A DNA stretch of 64,000 nucleotides from Mesostigma viride (taxonomy: Eukaryota > Streptophyta > Mesostigmatophyceae > Mesostigmatales > Mesostigmataceae). The notes beneath the pieces were generated by a model, which worked only from the letters and a program-made list of their open reading frames with translations, made no database searches and was not told where the DNA came from. Positions 54,743 to 64,000 of this stretch are shown piece after piece. The stretch is from contig RPFO01000026.1 in the NCBI GenBank assembly GCA_009746045.1, forward strand, positions 2,128,563 to 2,192,562, given 5' to 3'. Both the position numbers and the translations under genes were made by a program. The stretch's first letter is position 1. Each line of letters begins with the position of its first letter.

Positions 54743-57700
54743 CTACTCAACAGGTCTCTTCTTGGCCAAGTTCGTGAGCCGTTTCTCGACGTCTGTCGGA
54801 ATGGTCAAGATGGCCTGGCGATTGTTAGCTGGGTTGACAACAATGGTGTGTTCGAACCCCGCGTCCATGCACAGGTAGCAATTGACCAAGTTTGGCTGTT
54901 CAGCTTGCGCATCGGCGTCCATTTTGAACATCGTCGCCATACCCGGAAATCTGTCCCAGTAGCGCACCCCCACCACCCATTGTCCCTTACGGAACAACTC
55001 CCTATCGACCTTGCCGTTTCTGTCGGCCACTCGCCTCACGAAAGTAGCGGCCACCTGATAAGGCTCCTGCAAGACTTCCGCTAGCCAATATGGATGATCT
55101 GGATCGTGGGACTCATCACCAGAGTAGGACTCGACGGCAAAAATGTCTCGCAGCTTCAGTCTCCTTCCCATCATCGTCCTCTCTGCCTGTAGTCTGTTCA
55201 GTCGCGTCCCTGCGTGCCCCCCTTGTCCGTTTGGGTTCCTTTGCACTGGCTCCCCCAGTTTGTGGAGCTTCATCCGAGCACCTCCCACATTCCAGCCGTC
55301 CATGTCGGTCCACTCCTTTCGACAATCCCACCACCTTTCCTCGGCGCACGCACCGCCACAATAGCAGGAATACTGGCGCAGCATTAAGCGCGTCACATTC
55401 GACTTGTCCATGCGCCACCAGTGCGCCTTCTTCACTCCTTTGATTTCGCCGCGCCCTGGGCTGTAAGGAAGCACCTGCGCGTCGAAGACAAGATTTGCAC
55501 AAGGGAAAGTTGAAGTTACGAGACCATCGAGCTAGTTGTGTTTTATTAAGCACTCCTGATCGCCAGGACTCCAAGAACGCCCTAGAAACGACGGCCGGCG
55601 TAACTATTCCCTGAACGAGGACTGTACACTTAATTACCTCGGGGAACTCGAAGAAGTTACGCCTGGTCGTTGTGGTCCCGCCCACCGCCCCCGACGCCAG
55701 ATTCTCCACCAACTGGGCGGCCGTCTGTTTGTCCTGGTTCTCTTCCCTGATGTGCCACCTCCTCAACATGCACTTCACAGTCCCACCAGCTCCATCCACC
55801 TCCCCCTTTCCGTGCTGCTCCCCAAAGTAATTCCACTCAAATGACTCCAGGTGCGGATCCTCCGTCAGCAGCCGGGCCACTTCCGCGATCACATTCCTTG
55901 ACTTGAACTGCATGGAGCAATTGTCCGACCACCCAATGAAGCGCTTCACCTCTACCCCTTCTGACCGTAGTGTCGCCAGGATTTTGAGGATAGCAAAACG
56001 GAGGGCCCGCCCGTCCCTTTTCATTCCGCCCTGTCCGATGAAGTGAAACTCCCTTCTCACGACCTTTCCCGACGCTGGATCCAAGTAGCGCACGATCCAG
56101 GGCATAAGGACGAATGTGACTGGATGCCAATACTGTGCTTGGAGATTGTGATAGGTGTAAGACTGGTAGTTCTCGGCGTAATCTGTGTGGCATACAAGGT
56201 CCCCCACCCGCATCCTTGAGAGACATTCCTTGGAGGCGTCCGCTTGCCACCACGCGTTGAAGCAATGCTGGATGAAGTCCGGCCACTTGTCCACAATTGC
56301 CTCCTTTAGCTCCGTTGGTGTGGACTTGACGTCGACTTGCGTCAATCGCTGCCCACCAGCCTTTGCGATCTCGTCACAGTCGTCCTGCATATGCGCAGTG
56401 TGCACATACAGAAAAGACATCAACTTCGACCCACCAATGACCTGTAGAAAGAAAAAAGACAGGACCTCAGGAAAAATTGAAAAAGAAACGCCTTGGGGCG
56501 CAACCACTCCACTAAAAATTACCTCTGGCCCAAGAACTTCAGGAAACATTGCAAAAGAAACGCCTTGGGGCGCAACCACTCCACTAAAAATTACCTCTGG
56601 CCCAAGAACCGCACCCGGCGGCACATCCTGCATCTCGTATCTGGTCCATGAAATCAGGTGGTTGGAAGCCTCCTCCCGTTCGCATAACATGAAGTTCCGA
56701 ATTCCACACTTGGGAGCCAGGCAAGTGCCCAACACACAAGCCTTACGCCGGATCGAGCAAACCCCCAACTCCTCGCCCAGGTCATGATCGGGCACCCCTT
56801 CCTCGTCGTCCAGCACCCTCCCATGCATGGGCAGATCCTCAAGTTCGCCCTGAAAAGGCTGAACCTGCGGCCGCGACGACCCCACAGACGACCTCGAACC
56901 TCCCCCCTCCCTCATCCCCTCCACCTCACAAGTAAACTTGTTCACCCACTCTGTCGTGTGAGTGGCTTTGAAAATGGAACATGTGGGCACGGACGACCCC
57001 ACGTCGAGCTGGCTACCATGATCGCACGCGTGGCATTCAGGTCCGCACTCGCATCTGGCATGAAAAGTTGCACGAAATTTGGCCAACCCCCCAACCATGG
57101 ACTGCATGGTAGTGTGGTGCTGGCATGCGCACAAGTTCCGCATTTTCCACCGCCCCTTGACGCATGCGGGCATATGCTTGCAAAAAGTAGTGTATCCCAC
57201 ATGAACTGTGCTCTTCTGATTCGTGCGTAGCATTGACATCCCTGCCTCCGTCTCCAAAATCACCTGATTTCCCCCCCTCACACCCTCCTCTCCCTCCCCC
57301 CCCCCCCCTCCCTACTGTCCATCCGCCGCGGTGGCTTCAACTCCGGATGGCGGGAAATGAACACTTCGTAAATCTTCGACTTGGAGACAGTATAGTAGCG
57401 CGCACCCTCCGAAAACGCTAGTGTATGTTTGTAATCCTTTCTGGTCCATTCACAATGAACATCCTTCATGTTCGGAGACGCCCGCGTCAAGTTATCATCC
57501 CTCCAGCACGCTTGTATCAGGGCAATGACTTCCGTCGGAAGCTCGTCTTTCCTCCTCCTCCTCTCTGGCGCACTCATCAAAAGGTCGTCCTCCCCTTCTT
57601 CCATTCCATCCCTGTGACCCCGAACAGTTGCGACAAAGCGCCTGTCAATCCCGAACGCGCGCTCCACAATCCTGTCCGGGACGCCCTCCATTGCCTTCGT

Positions 57701-58093
57701 AACAAGTCCACACAAGGCCCACCTAAGCCCACGATCCTTCTCAGATGTTCCCAAGTCGCCAAAAGCCTTCTTGATGTTATCCCGAAGAGATTCCGCCCAA
57801 TTTTCAGGAAGCCCGCCGTCACAGTTCTTCCTCTTCTTAATGCCGTTGCTCTCCGCCACCATGGCATTTAGTCTTGAAGCTGCGCAAGACAGAACCTCCG
57901 CGCTCATCTCTGGCGTCCTGTGGTTGTTTGCTTTCACGCGTTCCGCCATGATAGGAAAGATGTCATTGGCAATTTTGTACCCCTTGTTCTCGATGTACTT
58001 GTCGCTCCAGAGACCGCGAAGTGCAGGCTCCCGGTCGTCATTGGACAAGGGACGCGAACCGTCGGAAACGGCCCCCCGCCCCGATCGCGCCAT
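54743..58093 (-). CDS. putative DDD transposase of an unclassified eukaryotic family, four exons
   Basis: The protein resembles an expanded family of 'uncharacterized' proteins in algae and invertebrates that share a DYAENY / SDN..MQFKSRN / HGKGEVDGAGGTVK core; I recall the family, but its classification is not established. Exons (minus): 58093-57316, 57241-56595, 56441-55638, 55474-54743; phases agree and give about 986 residues. The start is ATG 58093. Domains are an N-terminal helical part, a Cys/His cluster (CACQHH, CECGPECHACDHG), and candidate catalytic Asp at about residues 562, 648 and 691 (spacing 85 and 42, like an RNase H fold). A Cys-rich YSCYCGGAC and a reader-like WLAEVLQEPY...QWVVGVRYWDR region end the protein. 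The 57242-57315 intron is the least certain. Intron 2 has a duplicated donor. Confidence 0.65.
55475..55637 (-). other. transposase gene intron 3, carries the upstream palindrome box
   Basis: 163 bp, donor GTAATT, acceptor GCGCAG. It contains 'gttacgccggccgtcgttt', the same box repeated upstream of the gene at 58225-58800. Confidence 0.6.
56442..56594 (-). repeat. transposase gene intron 2, tandem 72-bp duplication including the 5' splice site
   Basis: The segment around 56469-56540 and 56541-56612 is a direct repeat. Each copy contains the exon end 'cttgggccagag' and the donor GTAATT. 72 bp is 24 codons and has no stop, so using the inner donor or keeping the intron would leave the reading frame open. 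Confidence 0.75.
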
Positions 58094-58224
58094 CAGACTT
58101 TGGTCAGACGGCAGCTGATTTTTTTCGCCTCTTAATCCCGCGGCACCGAAAGCCCTGAGGATGAGTAATGATAAATAATCACCATTAAAGACACGACGAA
58201 AACGATGGGCATCAAACAAGAACG

Positions 58225-58800
58225 ACAAGCGTCATTAATAACGCCGGCCGGCGCAACTGGATACATGTAAACCATACAAAAGTGATTTTATGAAACACAT
58301 ACAGTTTGTCATTAATAACGACGGCCGGCGTAACTCGGGCGCAATTAAAAACCATTAAGAAGCAACTCAGGATATGCAGGCAGAAATCCTTCAGGTGTAA
58401 AAAAGATGTACAAACACACTTTTGGTAATGGGGCCTGATTGCGCAACTGCAAGATACCATTGGAAACGCCGGCCGGCGCAACTGGATGCATGTACATAAA
58501 CCATACAAAAGTGATTTGCACAAAACCCCTACAATTTGTCATGAGTAACGACGGCCGGCGTAACTCGGTTGCATTTGAAAACCACAAAGAAGCAACTCAG
58601 GTAGTGAAGGCGGAAATCCCAGAGGTGATAAAATGTTTACCAACACAAAATGTTGATAAGCGTGCAAGCTTTTGCAAGTGCGCGCAAGATACCATTGGAA
58701 ACGCCGGCCGGCGCAACTGGAACACCAAAACAAAAAACTTGATTTGCACGAAACCCATTCAGTTCGTCATGGATAACGACGGCCGGCGCAACTTCATGGC
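58225..58800. repeat. 232-bp tandem repeat with GCCGGCCGGC palindromes, upstream of transposase
   Basis: Boxes 'cgccggccggcgcaactgg' (58235, 58468, 58700) alternate with 'cgacggccggcgtaact' (58320, 58552, 58778), giving 2.6 copies of a 232-bp unit. The core is a perfect palindrome. Position next to the gene and reuse inside its intron suggest a protein-binding or element-specific repeat. Confidence 0.8.
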
Positions 58801-59260
58801 ACTCACCACTTTCACCAAATGCCATGTCGCCATTATATTGAGGAAAGCGAAGTATGCCCACTTGAAGCTGTGGTCTGCAGAACATTGACACAAAATATGC
58901 ATGGTATTTCAAGCAATGAATGCTATGTGTCAGGCATCAATGTCTTTATTGTATCCAAATGTGGTTAGGACGGAGGTTTACATTGGTTGCTATTTTAAGA
59001 CAATGGCGTATAACCAAACATTGCACACACTCAAGAGTGTACTTATGCTGAACTGGAAAGGAACATTAAACCCCAATAAGGTAGATATTTTTCTTTTACA
59101 TTTTAATTTTTTATATACTACTTTATATAATATTATATTATATTATATTATATTATGCTATATTATGTTATATGAAATAACATTAAAATTAACATAAAAT
59201 TAAAATTATATATTAATTATAGTATATTATATAATTTATATTATATATTATATTCACGAT
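58801..59260. other. AT-rich region
   Basis: 59090-59255 consists largely of 'tatattatat' type sequence. No gene was recognised. Confidence 0.6.
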
Positions 59261-61100
59261 GCTCTGTGTATTAATGACATATCAGACACACCTACATCAC
59301 ATCGCCTTGATGTTTCCGTTGTATGGGTCCGGTCGGGCGTTGGTAGCTGGTCGACAACAATTCTACATTTCCTAAAAAAAAATGCGACCGTGCCTACATT
59401 CGAAGGCGCGCTGTGGCTGACCTGAACTATCGGTGAACACCTCGGCGTCACTTGACCGGCCTAGGTTGACATTTCGGCAGAGTAACGCTGCTTAAAGGAT
59501 CCTTGCGTAGTTCGCGCGATTTGGCTCTTTATATATGTTTTTGGAGACGACGAGCAAGCATCCGATTGGTCAGCCAATTCCTGTCCAGTCCTCGGACAGT
59601 GTCCAATCCGGTGCTTGGGATCCAGAAAACGTGCTCGAGCCTGGCCACTCTGTCGCGGGCGCCGCGCTAGTGGCGTCGCGCCCAAACCTGACCAGGCCAT
59701 AGGAAAGGGCGGGGGCGAATGCAAGAATTATTGTTATATCCTGACCTGTCCTGGGGAAGGTCCGGGGCGAATGCAAGAATTAATATACCTGCGTATGCAA
59801 CCAACACGGCCGATCCACATACATAATCCGACTGAGCTGGACGGTACGGACCAAATTTCGGTGCAAATTGAGGCCCAAAAGCTATGTCGGCATGGTGCGC
59901 GCACCCCTTGCGGTAGGGGCCATGGCGACTGCCTTTAGACGAAACGTGACAAATCTGGCACGCGGAAAGCAGAAATGCTCGATTGTTGGAGAAAATTAGT
60001 TACTGATTCTAATTTATGGCGGGATGGTTGCGATCTATAATGTCGCGGGCTTTTTTTCTTTGCCATCGGCAGGGGGGGTCCGGCCTGAATTTCTGTCGGG
60101 ATGAATAAAGTATATTGGATGCCTGCCGGGTTGATTGTCGATTGTTGCCAGTTTTGATGGTCGTAAGGAAAGCTAGTTTAATGATGTTTCTAAAGCCGTA
60201 AAAATTCCCGCTGCTATCTTTACCTTTCCCGTCATTTTGCGGTAAGATAACATTAGCCCTGCGCGATGCGTACTGCCCAACCACTCCATGAAAGGGTGGA
60301 CTTTCTTGTGCGCCTGGGCACGAATAAATGCCCGTTATGGTACGTTCTTGTGTTAAACGTCTTAAGCTTGCGTTTTCCTGCTTTCTTACCTCGTTGAGCG
60401 TAAGCTTTTTGCCTTCTTTCCGGCCAGATGCAGCCAGAAAGTTGCGGGTCCTGGCGCTGCATCGCTGGATTCCTGGGTGTCTTTTAGCTAGTTAATCGTC
60501 TGTGACGTGGCTGGCTTTCTGCAGCGCGTGGCCCGCAACCTGTCGGGAAGGTGTAATGCTTTTATTTCCATGCTTCTCTGAAATTTCTTTTGCTTTATAG
60601 ACAGTTGTGTTCGAGGAAATTCACGCGGTCTTCCTAAGCAGCGGCATCATTTTCCCCAGACACTGACGAGCTGGCACCTGTCTCCTAAAGAGAGCGGCTC
60701 GTGCTTGTTAGAAAGGAGGCAGTGTGCATTTTGCGGGACACAATGCTTTGGTGGCACATGCGTCAGGTAGGCTGTTCCAATGGTCTCTTCACCTTTCCCA
60801 CTGAGTAAATGTTAGCATTTGTCATGCTAACCAGAGCAGCTAGCCACAGGTTGGCTGGATAAAAAGTCAGCTTATTTTCTCTTTATATACTGCGTGTGTG
60901 GTCCTCCACGTGTCCGGCTTGTTGGGCATTTTGGAAGAGGGTTTATAATGTGTTGTTGGGTGGAACAACTTGGTTGTTGGCACAAAATCACACATTATTA
61001 GCCTGAGATAGGCATGACATATGCTGCTCAGGCGTGTCGTCCTACCAGCCTTGTTGTTAAGGGTAGACTCACAAGGCTGGCTGTGCCGATGGAGGGGTGG
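59261..61100. other. no recognisable gene
   Basis: A short direct repeat 'ggggcgaatgcaagaatta' occurs at about 59712 and 59764. 59886-60000 is the inverted partner of 8640-8770. Otherwise nothing supportable. Confidence 0.45.
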
Positions 61101-61109
61101 GGCGTGCTA

Positions 61110-61872
61110 GCCCCCCCCCACACCCACGCATGCATGCTAGCCCACCCCCACACCCACGCATGCATGCTAGCCCCGGCCCCGGCCCCCCCACACCCACGCA
61201 TGCATGCTAGCCCCCCCCACACCCACGCATGCATGCTAGCCCACACTCACACCCACGCATGCATGCTAGCCCACCCCCACACCCACGCATGCATGCTAGC
61301 CCCCCACACACCCACGCATGCATGCCAGCCCCCCACACACCCACGCATGCATGACCGCCCCCCCCCACACCCACGCATGCATGCTAGCCCACCCCCACAC
61401 CCACGCATGCATGCTAGCCCCCCCACACACCCACGCATGGATGCCAGCCCCCACACACCCCACGCATGCATGACAGCCCCCCCACACCCACGCATGCATG
61501 CTAGCCCCCCACACACACCCACGCATGCATGCCAGCCCCCATACACACCCACGCATGCATGCCAGCCCCCCCCCACACTTACGCATGCATGCTAGCCCCC
61601 CACACACACCCACGCATGCATGCCAGCCCCCCCCACACCCACGCATGCATGCCAGCCCCCCCCACACTTACGCATGCATGCTAGCCCCCCACACACACCC
61701 ACGCATGCATGCCAGCCCCCCCCACACCCACGCATGCAGGCTAGCCCAACCCCACACCCACGCATGCATGCCAGCCCACCCCCACACCCACACGTGCATG
61801 CCAGCCCACCCCCACACCCACGCATGCATGCCAGCCCACCCCCACACCCACGCGTGCATGCCAGCCCACCCC
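61110..61872. repeat. 27-30-bp minisatellite (CACCCACGCATGCATG)
   Basis: About 27 units of 'cacacccacgcatgcatg' followed by 'ctagccc' or 'ccagccc' and a variable C run. GCATGC palindromes recur in every unit. Open frames on both strands are repeat by-products. Confidence 0.95.
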
Positions 61873-62103
61873 TAGCTTGAGCGTGCTTGTAAAGTTTTTG
61901 CATGGTTTATTAAAATGAGTGGAATATGTATTTATTGCATTAAATGTTAATTTTATTGATCATGAATGAAAATGGTCAACATTGCCGAAGTGCCCCTAAA
62001 TTGCTCAATATTGTGTGCTCAAGAATTCAATGAGGATTGTCATCATGGAAACCCGCACAAATTCACGATTCCGGGCATGCATGTGAAAGTATCAAGAACA
62101 ATT
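61873..62103. other. short unique spacer between two arrays
   Basis: AT-rich, no feature recognised. Confidence 0.5.
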
Positions 62104-64000
62104 TTCAATTAAGAATGGTATCTCATTGTTCCATGAATCAATATGACTCCATGTACGTAGACAAGCCATGATGACCCCATGGGAGCCTGAATCCTCATCA
62201 TTAAATACATAAATGCCACCCATGTACGTAGACGGGCCATGATGACACCAATGGAGCCTGAATCCTCATCATTAATTACATAAATGCCAACCATGTACAT
62301 ACACGGGCAATGATGACACCATGGGAGCCTGAATCCTCATCATTAATTACATAAATGCCAACCATGTACGTAGGCCAGCCATGATGACACTGTGGGAGCC
62401 TGAATCCTCATCATTAATTTCATACATGCCAACAACACGTAGACGGGCCATAATGACACCACGGGAGCCTGAATCCTGATCATTTTTTTTTCTTTGACAT
62501 CCATGTACGTAGGCCAGCCATGATGACACCATGGGAGCCTGAATCCTCATCATTTTTTTTCTGAGACATCCATGTACGTAGGCCAGCCATGATGACACCA
62601 TGGGAGCCTGAATCCTCATCATTTTTTTTCTGAGACATCCATGTACGTAGGCCAGCCATGATGACACCATGGGAGCCTGAATCCTCATCATTAAATACAT
62701 ACATGCCATCCATGTACGTAGACAGGCCATGACATCTGACACCATGGGAGCCTGAATCCTCATCATTTACTATTCCTTGACATCCATGTACGTAGACGGG
62801 CCATGATGACACCATGGGAGCCTGAATCCTCTTCATTTTTTTTTCTTTGACATCCATGTACATACGTAGGCCAGCCATGATGACACCAATGGAGCCTGAA
62901 TCCTCATCATTAATTACATACATAAATGCCATGATCATCAATGACCCCATGGGAGCCTGAATCCTCATCATTAAATACATAAATGCCACGGTCCATGTAC
63001 GTAGACGGGCCATGATGACACCAATGGAGCCTGAATCCTCATCATTAATTACATAAATGCCAACCATGTACATACACGGGCAATGATGACACCATGGGAG
63101 CCTGAATCCTCATCATTAATTACATAAATGCCAACCATGTACGTAGGCCAGCCATGATGACACTATGGGAGCCTGAATCCTCATCATTATTTCATACATG
63201 CCAACAACACGTAGACGGGCCATAATGACACCACGGGAGCCTGAATCCTCATCATTTTTTTTTCTTTGACATCCATGTACGTAGGCCAGCCATGATGACA
63301 CCATGGGAGCCTGAATCCTCATCATTTTTTTCTGAGACATCCATGTACGTAGGCCAGCCATGATGACACCATGGGAGCCTGAATCCTCATCATTAAATAC
63401 ATACATGCCATCCATGTACGTAGACAGGCCATGATGACACCATGGGAGCCTGAATCCTCATCATTTACTATTCCTTGACATCCATGTACGTAGACGGGCC
63501 ATGATGACACCATGGGAGCCTGAATCCTCATCATTTTTTTTTCTTTGACATCCATGTACATACGTAGGCCAGCCATGATGACACCAATGGAGCCTGAATT
63601 CTCATCATTAATTACATACATGCCATCCATGTACGTAGACAGGCCATGACATCTGACACCATGGGAGCCTGAATCCTCATCATTTACTATTCCTTGACAT
63701 CCATGTACGTAGACGGGCCATGATGACACCATGGGAGCCTGAATCCTCATCATTTTTTTTTCTTTGACATCCATGTACATACGTAGGCCAGCCATGATGA
63801 CACCAATGGAGCCTGAATCCTCATCATTAATTACATACATAAATGCCAACCATGTACATACACGGGCAATGATGACACCAATGGAGCCTGAATCCTCATC
63901 ATTAATTACATAAATGCAACCATGTACATACACGGGCAATGATGACACCATGGGAGCCTGAATCCTCATCATTTTTTTTTTCTTTGACATCCATGTACAT
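62104..64000. repeat. about 75-bp satellite with about 770-bp higher-order repeat, runs off the window
   Basis: About 25 monomers centred on 'gatgacaccatgggagcctg' and 'aatcctcatcatt'. Variable linkers ('aattacataaatgcca', 'ttttttctttgacat', 'ttactattccttgacat') occur in an order that repeats after about 768-773 bp (for example 62190 with 62958 and 62421 with 63193). It continues past the end of the window. Confidence 0.92.

Noticed and set aside
61014..61875. His/Pro-rich frames in the array near 61-62 kb
   Set aside because: By-products of the minisatellite; opposite-strand frames are equally open.
62347..63990. Several 100-220-codon minus-strand frames with MMRIQAPMVSSW repeats
   Set aside because: By-products of the 75-bp satellite, with no independent coding sign.

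Overview
The window looks like nuclear DNA of a eukaryote, most likely an alga or another protist. The reasons are GT-AG introns inside a clear SMC5 gene, LINE and LTR retrotransposons, a primer-binding site close to the plant initiator-Met type, and abundant satellites. I cannot name the species. There is no operon structure and no prokaryotic signal. Only three transcription units look like genes: a two-exon minus-strand gene for a secreted Gln/Pro/Gly-rich protein (33700-34989), a plus-strand SMC5 gene (36173-43653), and a four-exon minus-strand transposase-like gene (54743-58093). A fourth coding stretch of unknown function lies inside a mobile element (26419-27919, one frameshift).

Layout. 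1-4950: gene-poor, with two G-rich minisatellite blocks. 4950-13145: a patchwork of non-LTR elements with TTAA-type tails. 13146-32590: a three-level nest. A minus-strand LINE reverse-transcriptase gene is split by a 17.5-kb LTR retrotransposon (14608-32124; LTRs 782 and 780 bp, about 99% alike; 5-bp target duplication). That element is in turn split by a 9.4-kb inverted-repeat element (19819-29221; 29-bp terminal repeats; 3-bp duplication) packed with satellites. 32590-44430: the secreted-protein gene and SMC5. 44430-54140: more LINE fragments, including one nested in another and a 1.06-kb CATC microsatellite. 54740-58800: the transposase-like gene and its upstream palindrome repeats. 59000-64000: AT-rich DNA and two long tandem arrays.

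Two themes stand out. First, the non-LTR elements come as short ORF1-only units (about 2 kb: an ORF1 with an L1-ORF1-like C-terminal part, a 3' UTR, a stem-loop and a TTAA tail, with no reverse transcriptase) and as separate reverse-transcriptase units whose 3' ends carry the same kind of stem-loop and tail. This occurs in two families and suggests that ORF1-only units are copied in trans. Second, introns of SMC5 and of the transposase gene contain repeated, decaying copies of the neighbouring exon-intron junction, including the splice site. This suggests that introns here grow by local duplication of splice junctions.
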